Below, one piece after another: positions 48,831-61,731 of a DNA stretch of 64,000 nucleotides; position 1 is the stretch's first letter, and each line of letters begins with the position of its first letter. The position numbers and the translations under genes were made by a program. Source of the stretch: Hedera helix (Eukaryota; Streptophyta; Magnoliopsida; Apiales; Araliaceae); the NCBI GenBank assembly GCA_947179155.2, contig OX359265.1, forward strand, positions 6,882,108 to 6,946,107, in the 5' to 3' direction. Under the pieces are notes generated by a model that had not been told where the DNA came from, did not search any database, and saw nothing but the letters and a program-made list of their open reading frames with translations.

Positions 48831-51800
48831 ATGGTCAGGCAATATATTTTCCTCGATATTGTTAATTTTTCTTTTTACATCTTTAATTATGTGTTGTAAT
48901 TGAAATTTAACTGAAAAATCAGGTTATGTTACTCTGTTGTTTTTAAAGCTTAATAATTAATACTTTTTCCCTTTTGATTGGTTATCTTTAATGTTGATCT
49001 AGATGTTTGATAGATTATTAAGTTTGTTCTTCTTATTGTTTATTTTGTGCAAGTCTCGGTATTTGGTATGCTATGGGGCCTTTTCGGGAATGATTTTTTT
49101 TTAAATTGACTTAAAAGTTAAAATTTTAATAGATTTATAAGATAAAATTTTAGTAGATTAATTATAAGTAAGAGTCTTCGATATCAGTTTTACTTATAAG
49201 TCTGAAAATTAGTTAAAATAATTATAAATGTGTTTGGCTAATAATAACTTATAAGTTAAAATAAAATATAAGATTACTAAAAAGGACATGGCAAAAGTGT
49301 CATTTCATAATATTTGACCTATAAGTCATTTTTTATAAGTTCCAAAACGTTCTTAATTTTTTTTTGACTAGTAAGTCAACTTATAAGTAAAAAAAAAAAT
49401 GTCATTCCCGAACATTATTTTTGGCTAAATAACTTATAAGTTGGGTTGACGAGCTCATACGGAGTTGCCAAACAGGCCCTATATGTTGCTATTTTTTTGT
49501 TTCTTATTGTTCTAATTCTGTTTGGTTGCTTTCGAAGGCATGATCTTGATTTGGGCTACAAATAATTTAAATATGTGCATTTGTATTGTGTTGTTGATTT
49601 AGGTCTTTAAATATATGGTTTTGCTCTATTGACAGAACAAGTTGTGTAGAGGGCACCGTGAAAAGGTTCAGCAATTTATGACAATAACTGGGGCAAGGTA
49701 ATATGTTGTTCAAATGCTTTAATTTCTATGCTGAATTTAACTGCAATTACTGTGAAATAAGACTTTGTATGGTAGGAAAAATATTTGCGGCTTTTGATCC
49801 TCTTGCAAATGCTCTAAGGTGTTAATTGGTCGTAGAAATCGGAAAATTGCTCATATCAAATTTAAGTTAGATGGAATATGATTTGGTGCTTATCAGTGTC
49901 TTTGCTTATCCCAGAAATTTGTTACTTTTAGAGTGATGGTCAATTAAATTATGCTGATCAATACCACCTTTTGAGGTTTTCCTTCTGTTTCCCTTAAGAA
50001 ACTTAGGTTTTGATGATGGAGTAAGAACTTGTCTTCTTTAGATCACGGTTGTTTCGAGATTTACTTTCTTAGCTATCCTGTGGGCATTTGGACAGAGAGG
50101 AATGTTGCTATTTGATGATATTATGTATCTCCCTCTTCATTGGGAGAGAATTTCTATTCTTGCATTGCTCTGGGATATGTAGTATGAAGCTTTTAGTGGG
50201 ATGGAGTACATCTTGGATCTGTCGATTATGTTATGACCGTAGTTTTGGAGGATGGGCATAGAGTTTGGCGTGCCATTATATATTAGTTTGTTATAGTTTC
50301 TTTCCTCTATGTATTTATGGGAGGACTCCTTGGGAGGACTCCTTTCTTATATATAAGATGAGAAAAATCCAAAAGAACTTAAGATGTTGGAAGGGAAGAA
50401 CAGCAGAGCATATGAAGTGGGAGAGGGGAAGGATAGTGAAGAAGATAATGACTCATAAAGAAGGTAGTTGTCGATAATAGGACTCATAAAGAGACATTTA
50501 AGATATAAAGACTGGTATAGAGAATACTTTGTGAGGTGTTGCCCAAAAATGAAAAATCTGAGCCATTTGCCGACCAGGTGCTCTGTCTTTTCTGTAGAAC
50601 CTTAGCATAGTCATATCGTGTTGCATCAAGGCATGCTGCTGTACATGGCATTAACAATGCATGACTTATTTGTTCAGTTTCGCTAATTTCTCCTTTGTCA
50701 TTACTAAGTTCATTAGTCATGCCTATTTACTGCATTACTCCATAATGTATTTTATTATACGGCCCTCTTCTTAGATAATCACCTTGGGAGCAAGTTTTCG
50801 TCTTCCTTTCCCCTTTCTTTTTAATCCCTACTTGTGACGGGTTTAACTGTAACCTGTTATTTGTTTCTCAGAGTTTATATGTCTATTTTTTTCTTTCTAG
50901 AACCTTGTTATCATCCTTGCCATGGGACAATGACTTGATGTGTCAGTCTTGTATCCATTGACCATGTTACAGCAGCTGAGATAGACCCAGACAGTTTTGA
51001 AATGAATAGAAATCATGAAATAGTGATAACATTATAACAATGGTTCTAAATTTGGAGATTTTTTCAACTTTTAACTCAAAGATTGTCCTTTTGACTGTTG
51101 ATGCTTACTGCGCTATGATCTTATCATGTGGGGAACTTTAGTATGTTAAGCATATTTGGTAAGCATTGTTAAATTGATTCTTTTCTTATTTGTGGTCATT
51201 TTAGTAAAAAGAAGTGATCGTGTTTGTTTCGTTGATTATTTATCTGATATTTTTACTTGTCCAGGCGACTTATCACATGTCATTTTTTTTTATTCCATTT
51301 TAATTTTAATATTGGCCAGTAGTCTCAATGGGGTAGCGTAATTATTGTTTTATTTTATTTTTTAACTTTATTTCTGTCTTTCTTTCTGATTTGAATGCAG
51401 TGAGAAAGTTTCCCTTCTGTCTTTAAAGGCCAATGATTGGAATCTCGAAGGAGCATTTGATGTATTCTACAGCCAGCCCCAGATTAAATCATACACTGAT
51501 TCAAGACGTTTGGAGGAACTTTACAATAGATACAAAGGCAAGTTTTGTCATTTCATTTACATTTCTATGATCCATTCCCCTGGTTGATTTTTTGCTTCTC
51601 CTTTTCCTTTTCAATGTTATAGTTGCCGACCCATGATCTACACGTCCCTATGTTTCCCTTAAAGGTTTTGTGCCCTAGTGAACCCTTTTTTTTTAGATTT
51701 TCGTCTAAAGAGTATATAATTAATGGAAGAAAGTGAAATGACGGCAAGCTAATTTCCCAGATTAACAAGGGGCGGGCTGAATTGCATCTGGCTGAGGGAG

Positions 51801-54800
51801 TTTGGATTCACAACTTAATGAGAGTTAATACAACTCTTTGGCTATATTGAGCAATTGTTATGTTTGTAGTATTGAAAAGAGTTGCATCCGGGGCTTTTTC
51901 TGGGATATTCTTTCACTTCCTGTAGCTTTATTGCTATTTCAGTCATTACCTTTTGTTAGTTAAGATCATCATGACTGGGTGAGAATGTGTTATTGATGTA
52001 TGTGTTTGGTTATGCCATTTTGGGAGCATCCAATTGTTATGCAAGGCATGGTTCACGAGATTAGTTTGGGATGCAAGGATGATAAAAACTTGGCTCTTTA
52101 TATTTGATGACACAATGGTGATAATAGTATACGAAGTAACAAATCCTTAGCTCTTACTTTGCCCACTTGGAATTTTTTAAATTATCTTCCATGGCCTCTC
52201 AACTAAGTTCGTCGTATTTGCATTCAGAGGATTTCACGAATCACGATGTAAAAATGGTGGTTTATTCCAACTGCTTTATGCACTTCTATTAGTTCTGTTT
52301 CACATTTCTGTAAAAAGTAATACATTTCAATTTAGGCTTGTGATATTCTCAACATAAAATTGTAGTTGCTAATCATATCATAGTCCAGTGAGAATTCTAT
52401 AAAATATTCAACCCTAATATCAAAATTTTTTGCTAAGGCACCTGTTATTGATGACGTGGTTGTAGGAACTTATAACTTTTTAATGGAATTGTTTCTTTGT
52501 CATCAAATTCTTATTTGAAAGATTTGTAATGTTCAACAGATCAGTATGCTGATATGATTATGGCTGATGGAATCAGTCTTCTCTGCAATGACCTTCAGGT
52601 AGCTCCACCGTCTATAAACTAACTTTAATCATTTAACTAAATTAAAAGCATGCAATTTTTTACGTATACATTTTAGTATAAAAAGAATAACAATCCCACC
52701 TGTGCATTTCAATATATTTCTCAAGATTTACACATTCTTATCGTTCTCTCAACTAGCTAAAAAATACTTTATGAGTGACATTATTTTTGCTTTCTTGGCA
52801 GGTGGACCCTCAAGATATTGTTATGGTACGTGTACTCTATTCTTTACTCTCAATCTATAAATTAAACACAAGGCATGCAGCGAGTAATTTCCTATGTTCA
52901 GAAAAAAGTCTTATCATTTATTCTATAATTACTCTCTAGTTATTTGTAAATTTTTCTCCTAGTTGTAAATATGTTATTCCTTTTTTTTTCTTTCTTTCTG
53001 AATTTGTTTTTGGTAAAATATGTAGAAGGCCTAGAGTTGGGCTGGTACTGAGGACACCTTCAGCATTTGCGAGAGCAGTAGTTTACGTCCTTATTTTTGT
53101 GGGAAGATTGTAGTAGAGTGGAATATTTAGCAGAGCTTAAATTCATTATGTATTTTATTGAAAAATAAATCAATATATAGTTATCCATTGCAATTAGCTG
53201 GAAAAAGTTGCGTTTTGAAGGAATACATCTTGCTCATTAATTTGAATGATGAGTTTGTGAGTACGAACATGTAGGAAGTTGGCAAGCTAGGCAAAAGTAT
53301 GAGTGATTACATCTACTTTTTCTGCATTCTATCCAAGATAGCCTGCCTTTATTAATGTTTGGTGTTTTATGTTATAATTTCTTACATTTGGGTAAACTTT
53401 CCTGCTGGTTTGGATTTCTATTGTGATATGCATGGCACTGAAAATGAAGGATTAAATTATCTGTGTTGTTGAAATTTGGATGGTGAAAACACAATAAATT
53501 GTTTATTTCTTCCTTTAGATAATTATAAGGACGAATGACTATGCCTTCGCTTGTGTGGATACTTTATACACTATTTCCTGAAAAAAACTAGATGAGGTTA
53601 GAGCTGCAACTATAGTTTATTATTTTTGACTTAATGAAATAATATTTTTTCAAGGTCTTCAGGATCAGACATGGATAACTCTTTTGATGGTTTTTCGAGC
53701 TCTTTCATCAGTATTTGACCATCTCCTGATCATGGGTTGATTTATAGCTTTTGAATATATGTTACATTTCTGTGTTTACAATTTATCAAATAATGTTTCA
53801 GAGTTCATTCTTCTATTGATTACTGTTCTTGAACTGGATATGCATTCATTAAGCTACAGTGTTTGATGGTTACTTATATTTCAGAGTTCATTCTTCTATT
53901 GATTACTGTTCTTGAACTGGATATGCATTCATTAAGCTACAGTGTTTGATGGTTACCTAAATATAAAGCTTTTTATAGCCCATGCGAACTATATGCGATT
54001 GTAGTCTTTTAGTTTCTAAATTTTCAAGATGTCAGATTTTGAGTGATAATACTAATGTTGTTGCTCAGTGCTGACATGGCTTTGGCCTCTGTTGTAGTTG
54101 GTTGTTTCATGGCATATGAAGGCTGCTACCATGTGTGAATTTTCCAAGCAGGAGTTTGTTGGTGGATTACAAGCTCTTGGGTAGTTAATTAAGAGCCTCA
54201 AGTGGTTTTGTTCTAGATTTAAATCACCTACTATATCAAATCTCATTTAAGTTTCTTTCTGGTGGCAGGATAGATTCATTAGACAAGTTCCGTGAAAGGT
54301 TGTCATTTATGCGGTCTGAGTTAAAAGATGAACGTCCGTATAACAGCATATATCTTTTTTTGTGTTAATAAAAAGAGTTAGCAAATTATATTATATTGCA
54401 GCTTTTTGTTCAAATAATTTATATATATTGAAGATATTTAAACCCTCCAGTTCGTATTAATTTTATCAAAGATCGGAGTAAGATATGGTACTTCCGTTAT
54501 CTTTTCTGTGAATAATCTTTAAATTTTATTTTTTCCAGAAAAGTTCCGTGAGATCTATATTTTTGCGTTCAGCTGGGCGAAAGAAAAGGTATGCATGTAT
54601 CAGGCATATGCTCACTACTTTTATTTTATAATATACTCTCTCCGTCCCAAAATAAACTTCGTAATTAGTTTTGGCACGCTGATTAATAAAATTTTCTTTT
54701 ACCTAAATTACGCTTTAGATTACTTATTAATTGAAGTATTTCTTCACTTTTTTATGACTCCAATAGTTACTCTTTCCCACACATTTAATTCTCTAGGTAC

Positions 54801-56920
54801 ATTTTTTTGTAATTCTCATATTCCCAATAAGTACATTAAATAGAAAGAGATGTTATAGTGAAAGGGGTATAGTATATACCAGTTTCCAATGCAAACATTT
54901 TTTTATTTACTCGGTTTTCAATAAAGTTGAGTAAAAAATTGTGAGGGTATAAGAGGAAGAATAGGATAAAAATAGTTACTAATATAGAAATAGGACATTT
55001 ATTTTGGGACATCCTAAAAAAGAAATTAGGACATTTAATATGGGACGGAGGGAGTATTGATTATTTTTCTTGCTTGACAAGGATTATGTCAACTAGAATG
55101 TGCAATAAAGTAAAAAAATTCTGTGTAGAAGTGCTGTAGAAATATTTGAAGAAAGTTAAGCCTATGTGGACGTAGAAAAAATAGCAACAGGTTGTGCTAT
55201 TTGAGACTTTCATTTGGGTGTTTGCTTTATTGCCAACCACACCATCTACCCACCCCCCCCCCCCCCCCCCCCCCCCCCACCACCAAAACGCCCAAAAAAA
55301 AAATAATAAAGAAAGAATAAAATAAAGAAAAAGAAAAATAAACTCTTCCCCAGGGGCCCTAGGCCATCCATTTATAGAAGCATTGGAATCTTTCCAATCA
55401 AAGGTGTTAAAAATAGGATGATGCTCCCTTACTGAGAATTGTAAGATTATATTAATCATGTACTTTTATAGATGATGTGCCACTTCTCACGTGGAGAATT
55501 TTTTCCGGATATCCTTAATCAGGAGTTACTGCTAGATGTCTATTGCGAAGGTAGCCATATGATGGTTTTGTGACTCTATGTGGATTGTTATGTTATTTGT
55601 TCTATTTTTGGTGGAGACCTATTTTGGATGGATATAAAGTGACAGATATATATTCTAATCAGATTTGGATAGCATTCTTTGTTCAATTTTTTGTTGGAGA
55701 GTTATTCTGGATGGATTAATGGGCGGTAGCGTCTTGATGGATATCAATCTATAATGAGATTTGGAAGTGTTTCATATTGATGCAAGTGATTGATTTCTTT
55801 CTGTTATTGGTGGAGAGCTTCATTCTTCTTGACAGAAAAATTGAATGACTTAAGCTTTGACGCTATTAACCCTCTTGTAAATTTTTTATCCACAATAATA
55901 ATAAACTTCCTAACCCCATCTGTCCCATTTGGATGCCATCCCAAAACCTGATCCTAATGCTTACTTGTCTTTGAACCTTCATATATTGTGAAGTTTGGAT
56001 TGTGGATATTGTATCTACTGATGTTGTGTAAGCATTTTTCTGCTCTTGCAATCATCTACCCAGTATATTAGGCCAAATTAAAAAAAGGTAATATTAGACA
56101 AACAAGAAAATTTCCCAAAAAAAAAAAAAAAAAAAAAAAACAGACGTGATCCCTTAAATCGTTGGAAATGGTGTTGGGTTGTTTTGGGGGGGGGGGGGGG
56201 TGTTGGTTTATAAAAAAATCTCAGAATATGAATTCCTTTGAAATTGGTTTTCAGTTAATATGAATCCCTTTGAAGTTGGTTTTCAGTGAACCAAAGAGAG
56301 CCTCAAAGTTCCCTGTGGTCTGCAACTGCTGATTCTTTTTTTTGAAATTGCAGGGTCAAAAGTCTTTAGCATTGGACACAGCTATTGGGATGTGGCAGTT
56401 GCTATTTGCAGAAAAACAGTGGCCATTCGTCGATCATTGGTGCCAGTTCTTACAGGTATCCTAAAGGAAAATATCTTGACCACTGTTATGTTTCTTTAAA
56501 TTTACAACAAAAAGAGTACTGAACTGTTGCAACTGCTGTATGGGTTCACTAGTCAGTATTCAGGGTCATGTCAGGCATGGTTCCACTGTATGATAAGATT
56601 ATGTTGGGTGTTTGAAGTAGAAGATCTAAGATATCTCTAATTATGCTTCATTTTGAGGGTTCTCTTCCTGCTTTGTAATCCAACTAGAGATATATGGGAT
56701 GATGCCTAATATAGAAGTAAGAGTGCAAGTTTTTCTATTCTTTTGGGTATCTGGATGAACATATTGTTAATCTTGTTAGAGAAAGCTAATTAGGTTTGCT
56801 TTGCTGCAAGATAGGGTCATTTTTCTGGCTTCTCTATGGGCGAAGCCATGGGTGGATTTAGGGGCATTTCTGTGTCCGATCTTTGTGGAGATTGGATAAC
56901 TGCTCTTTTTTAGTGCTCCC

Positions 56921-56979
<59 letters not shown>

Positions 56980-59033
56980 CACACAGGTCACACACTCTTG
57001 TTATAGGGTTGATGGACTCCTTGTCCCACTTGCATTCTCTTTATTTTTCTAATAATTTTTTTATCCAAAAATATTGTTGCCATGGTCTTTCTTGATCACA
57101 GGGGAATATGACACAGGCAATAGGGCCCAGTTGTTATACAATTGGACCTTGGGACTTGGATGTTTTAGATTCATATTATTTTTCTTGATTAACAGTGAAG
57201 GTAAGAAAGTCAAGAGAATAAGCTAAGGACATGAAATATATTCTGGATGTGTGCCTAGGACTCATAAACATCAATTAACTTCATAAATTATTGTAGCCAA
57301 GCTGTTTGTTGGCCACATTTCAAAATTTCCCATACCTTCTTACTGTTTCCACTTTCCACCAGTTTTGAGTCTCAAATTTTTTATAAATTGTATCTTACAA
57401 GGAATCCTGCCGGAATCCGACAGCATACTGATGGAAATAACCTTTTTCTCAGCCTTCTCTGTCCACAAGCATTGCAACTCATTCCTTTTTGTGAAGTCCC
57501 AAAAGAATTGCAAAACTTCCCTTTTTAGCAACTTTTCAGAGGTTAAATAATTAAATTACCCATAGTCATATCAATTTGATCATTTAAACATATAGTGGGT
57601 CCTTCCATTAATTAAAAATTTTGTGGTTCATATTCTTGAAGTACTCCTAACCACACACTTTATAAGGACCAATTAGACATACGTCATAGAGATCAATTAG
57701 GTAACCAAATGAGAACTTGAAATTTTATTAAACTTTGTGCAAAAAGGTGGTTTGCAGTATTTGTGGTATGGAGGGAGTATTAATTTATTAAATTAAACTT
57801 GCGAAGTTGTGATAATGCTACGGCATACCATGGCTGTATATCTTAACTTTGAAAATTGAAACAGTAGGAATAGTCTCAAATAAAAGCTGGCGGATTAGTT
57901 TCATATCCGTAGTGGGGTATGGAAGGTTTGATTGATTAGGAAAAGAACCCTAGATTTAGGTATTTAGTCTTTAGATTTTTCAATTGGTTTGAAATTGATG
58001 TATTAGGTATTTCATTAACATCTTGTATTTTTTAGGGTAATTAATACTCCCTCAGTTACAAAATATAAAGGCAAGTAATCTTATACTTTGGAATGGAGGG
58101 AGTATTAACTAGGGATTTTAATATCTAGTTAGTAATTAGGGTTTCCTAATCCATTAAGATTTATGTTTTCCTATTCTATAATGGATTGAGGTTTGTTTTT
58201 CTTTAAATACTAATATAACCACAAGTTCGTAAGCTTATAAATATTGAGTGTATAAAATTGAGATTTCGATTTTGATCTATTTTTTGTCTGCCGAGGCAAG
58301 TAATCTTTGTGGAGTGAACCCAAAACTTCCTAGTTGGGTGGTCCTAGTGTTTAGGTGTGGAGCCTAAAACCTAGTATCTTTTCTACTGTCTTCCATCACT
58401 GTTTGCATGTTTCCTATATAATTCTCTGATATGTCAATTTGTGTCTTGTGCAAACCTAAATATTCATTAATAAATAAATAAAATGTCTGCAAAAGTGTAT
58501 TACTCTTTTTTTAGAATGGAGGCAGGATTAACCTTGTGAATGTTTTGTTATTGAGTTCTCATTATCGTAATTATCCACCAATTTAATTTACTGCTCATCT
58601 GGTGACATGCAACTCAGGCACGACACAATAAAGCCATTTCTCGGGATACGTGGTCTCAACTACTGGAGTTTGCAAGGGTAAGAACGGCACTTGTACTTGC
58701 ATGCCTATAGCTGGCCTTACTACAATTGTTCACATGTCCCCCAACTCAACTTATGAAAAGACTTTTTTGCCTAAAACATGGTTTTTATCCATTAGCTGCT
58801 TCTGAGTACAAAGAAGGCTTGTATTAAGCAAGCTAATTTTGTAGAACAAGAAGTAATTCTTGCTGACAATAACACTTTCTTCTATACGTCTACATTAGAC
58901 GGTGGATTCTGCACTATCAAACTACGACTCTGAAGGTGCTTGGCCCTATCTAATTGACGAATTTGTTGAATTCTTGATTGAGAATGGCGTAATACAGAAG
59001 GACCAGTTGAATGATTGGAGCCAGAAACGTTGA
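48831..59033 (+). CDS. DCN1-like protein (defective in cullin neddylation, DUF298/PONY)
   Basis: A scaffold-type co-E3 that promotes transfer of NEDD8/RUB to cullins and so activates cullin-RING ubiquitin ligases. Eleven exons add up to 259 aa: 48831-48833, 49636-49697, 51401-51537, 52540-52598, 52802-52825, 54098-54180, 54269-54333, 54539-54588, 56354-56455, 58618-58677, 58899-59033. The first coding exon is only the ATG. Residues 2-45 (NKLCRGHREKVQQFMTITGA and onwards) form the UBA-like domain. The PONY domain follows from about residue 60, with FSKQEFVGGLQALGIDSLDK, FAFSWAKEKGQKSLALDTAI and WPYLIDEFVEFLIENG. Intron 3 uses a GC donor (AAAG|GCAAGT). The other junctions are GT-AG. Introns carry a MITE, a tandem duplication and long homopolymers. 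Confidence 0.93.
51538..52539 (+). other. GC-AG intron of the DCN1-like gene
   Basis: The exon ends TACAAAG and the intron begins GCAAGT; no GT near this point keeps the protein aligned (Tyr-Lys-Asp-Gln). The acceptor is TTCAACAG. GC-AG introns with AG|GCAAGT donors are a known minor class spliced by the major spliceosome. Confidence 0.8.
53796..53957. repeat. Tandem duplication, 83 bp x 2, in DCN1 intron 5
   Basis: Two almost identical head-to-tail copies starting TTTCAGAGTTCATTCTTC at 53796 and 53879. The near identity points to a recent duplication. Confidence 0.9.
54634..55057. mobile_element. Stowaway-like MITE in DCN1 intron 8
   Basis: TACTCTCTCCGTCCCAAAAT at the left and ATATGGGACGGAGGGAGTAT at the right form clear inverted ends. 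An extra internal copy of the right end (TTATTTTGGGACATCC) lies near 55000. About 424 bp, longer than usual. Confidence 0.75.
55253..55278. repeat. Poly(C) run, 26 bases
   Basis: An uninterrupted C homopolymer in DCN1 intron 8. The Gly-rich minus-strand ORF over it is a by-product. Confidence 0.9.
56117..56200. repeat. Poly(A) 24 and poly(G) 15 runs
   Basis: A24 at 56117-56140 and G15 at 56186-56200, 45 bp apart in DCN1 intron 8. Confidence 0.9.
56918..56985. repeat. Compound C24-A24-(CA)10 tract
   Basis: C at 56918-56941, A at 56942-56965, then alternating CA to 56985. It lies in DCN1 intron 9. Confidence 0.9.
58046..58106. mobile_element. Internally deleted Stowaway remnant
   Basis: TACTCCCTCAGTTACAAAAT and GGAATGGAGGGAGTATT lie only about 60 bp apart, so almost the whole interior is gone. 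A lone right-end-like GGAGGGAGTATTAA lies at about 57771. Confidence 0.55.
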
Positions 59034-60516
59034 TATGATTGCTGTAACCCGTTGTATGCTATGTGCGTTCATTCGCTTGATTTGTTTGCTCCACAATTAA
59101 ACCCTATTTGTCTTTTAGGAAATGGAAAAGTATATGTATAAATTGCTATGTTGAATAGATCTACTTGTGGATTCCAATCCTAGTTTTTACTGAGAATTGG
59201 TTTGTAATGCAATGCAATGCTTTTTCTTTTTTTTCTGTGGCTGCTGTTGTGACTTTGTCGATTTGAAATGAATTCTCTCCTTTTTCCTAACCAAATAAAT
59301 TAGGAAGTATATGGATGTATTGAGGACAGTTTACTGATCAGTTCTTTCGAGTATTACCATGGATCTGTGGGTGTTGATATCCTAAGGATTCATATAGAAA
59401 GTTGCACACTGGAGTCCATGTGAATCGATGCTTAGGAATGTCAAAATTGTGTAATAATCATTTTGGAAATGCTCATTTAAGTAACTATTGCACTATATTC
59501 CTCTTAAGTTTCACAATGGTAGTATGCCAACAGGTTTTGTGTTCTTGGTGATATGTGAATCAAATAAAACCAATATCTATCAGATGTTTACTGCGCATGG
59601 GTTATATTTACGTGAATAAAGCAAGGTACACATGGTATATAGATTGAATGTAGTACGGTTTTCTTGTATAAGTTACATTATTTAGTAGCTTCTAAGTTGC
59701 GGTACTAGTGTTGTAATTAATGGATGTAAACTGTCGCAATAAAGTCGGAGCTCTGTATATATTACCCCCTCCTAAAATGACTGCCAAAACCGAACAGATT
59801 GAGTAGTTGGTTTTGTCATATTTTTACACCAAAAATGATAATTTCACTAGGTTTATCATATGAACGGTAAATGAGTTTCACTCTTATGTGAGAAATTTTA
59901 TGAAAGTATTAAATTTTATTTGTGAAAATATTAATTTTCTAAACTGGTGGGGGTGGGACGGGACGGTTTACCGGAGATCATCATTGCACCTTATCAGTAC
60001 TTTAGATAGTATACTTACCAAAAAAAACAGCATAATTTAATGTTTTAATCTAAAGGGACATCTAAAACTCTCAAAAGTTCCACCATCCTTTGTCTTCTGA
60101 GTTCTGACATCAGTTCAAACTGGGGAGTTAAGAACATTGGCAGTTCATTTCCTGTTGATTATACAACAAAGTAATATACATTCTTCTTTTGCATTATTAC
60201 ATCCATCTTCGATTAAACAAACAACAATAGGAAACAATCTATAGTATAGTTTCCTTTTCTAGCCTTTAAGTATACCCCCTTTTATCTTCCTTTACAATAT
60301 CACAAAAAATTAAAAAGAAAAAAAAAGAGTATAGTAGAGTTCTCAATTTATATAAAAGGTTGAGGGAAAAAAACTTGAGTTTACTTTCCTATAGAATATG
60401 AACCGAGGCTTTACCTGCTTTCAAGCAACATGACCAATCATCCCCTCATACACATTCTGGTCTTGTATCTTGGGCAGAATTTCCTCTGATGATACATCCT
60501 GATTCCCTTCAATTTT
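59034..60516. other. DCN1 3'UTR and intergenic spacer
   Basis: DCN1 3'UTR sequence for perhaps 200 bp, then spacer without a gene. A decayed palindromic MITE copy lies at 59838-59938. The 3'UTR of the next, minus-strand gene probably reaches in from the right (about 60180 onwards). Confidence 0.45.
59838..59938. repeat. Palindromic MITE copy (GATATTTTCAC family), decayed
   Basis: AATGATAATTTCACTAGG at the left, TTTGTGAAAATATTAATTTTC at the right, with the shared 'CTCTTATGTGAGAAAT' core. Confidence 0.45.
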
Positions 60517-61440
60517 TTAAAGAATTCTTTCTTCTTCCACTTCAAGTTGTTGAATAAACTCTTCAAATGCAGCCAGCATTTCTGGATCAAAGATGGATTC
60601 CTCCATCCACTCTTCCCCAAACTCTGAACAAGATTTATTATAGTTGCCTAGTTTAGGTGTCACATGTTCTCCAGGAGATTCGACATAACCAGCACCACCA
60701 TCACCATGAAGCCATTCTCTAAAACTCCCTATACTTTGTAACTCAACCGCGAATGGGATTTTGAGCGACTCTAGCCCCCCCTTTGCCTTGGCCTTTTGTT
60801 TTAATCCCGTGTCACATATGTTTCTTTCTTGAATAACAACATCCTTGGAACTACTCGACTCCTCAATTGTATTGCAGTTGCTTGGGAACATTTCTTTGAT
60901 ATCCGCTGACAACATAATTCCCTCTAGCATCGCGTCATATTCCTCCACTGTGTGAAAGTTTCTAGAGCGCCCAACGCCCTTGTTTCCCCAGTCAAAATTA
61001 TCTTTATTAAGCCCCTCAAACGCATGGTCAAGAGTACAATGCCCTGCATTCTCCAGTGACCAATGACAACTGTTGGAACGCCTAATCTTGTCAACATCAG
61101 CTATTTTCGAGCTTACTAATTCTTGTGCCGGCAAACTCATTGGACCCTTTGTTTCAACTTCTTGTTTTTGCTCTACTTGTTCTTCAAGGCCAGCCATCAG
61201 CTCCCATGTATTAATCATTTCTACATTTGTAGGCTCAAGAGCTGATTTTGGGAGCGAATTGAAACTCCTAATATGGGATTTGCTAAGCAACTTATGATCA
61301 CCACTAGTACCATTACCAGAGGTGAATAACTCATCCAGCATAGGTTTGCCATTGGCTTTTCTGTTTCTGTTAGACCTGTGGCACATATCTTCCCGGAAGC
61401 TCAATGATTTTGTCAAGATTTTTGATGAAACGCATCCCAT
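60517..61440 (-). CDS. MGCVSSK N-myristoylated protein, glutaredoxin-family N-terminal region without the GRX domain
   Basis: A single-exon 307-aa ORF. The N-terminus MGCVSSK is a classic myristoylation/palmitoylation signal for membrane attachment. Residues 70-87 (EPTNVEMINTWELMAGLEE) and 284-307 (FDPEMLAAFEEFIQQL...) match segments that precede the glutaredoxin domain in plant 'MGCxSSK' glutaredoxin-like proteins (INTWELMEGLED; FDPExxxxF). The GRX domain, with its active-site Cys and VVYTTTLRG-like strand, is missing: the frame stops after the FDPE segment. It may be a distinct plant family keeping only the N-terminal module, or a truncated GRX gene. The C-terminus is acidic. Function unknown; a peripheral membrane role is inferred. 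Confidence 0.7.
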   Translation of the reverse strand: MGCVSSKILTKSLSFREDMCHRSNRNRKANGKPMLDELFTSGNGTSGDHKLLSKSHIRSFNSLPKSALEPTNVEMINTWELMAGLEEQVEQKQEVETKGPMSLPAQELVSSKIADVDKIRRSNSCHWSLENAGHCTLDHAFEGLNKDNFDWGNKGVGRSRNFHTVEEYDAMLEGIMLSADIKEMFPSNCNTIEESSSSKDVVIQERNICDTGLKQKAKAKGGLESLKIPFAVELQSIGSFREWLHGDGGAGYVESPGEHVTPKLGNYNKSCSEFGEEWMEESIFDPEMLAAFEEFIQQLEVEEERIL

Positions 61441-61731
61441 TTAATCAAAGGAAGGGTTCAACTTAATGTTATGATCTTGTAGATGCACATAACACAGGAA
61501 GAAAATCTCAGACTTTTAAGTACCTAGTAATATGAGAAAAATGGTTTAATCATTCAGAATTCAGATGAAAAAGCTAAAGACAAGAAATGGAGAAACTTTA
61601 ATAGACAGCCTAAGATGTGTGCAACCACAATGCATGCATACATATATATATAATACCGAGTACAGTACTTGGGTATCATGGGCTAAAAATTTAAAATTAA
61701 GTTAATTTGCGAGTCAAATTGTAAATACAGA

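Noticed and set aside
55061..55459. 132-codon ORF with a long glycine run, and similar ORFs at 56776-57095
   Set aside because: The glycine/proline tracts are translations of poly(C) runs in DCN1 introns.
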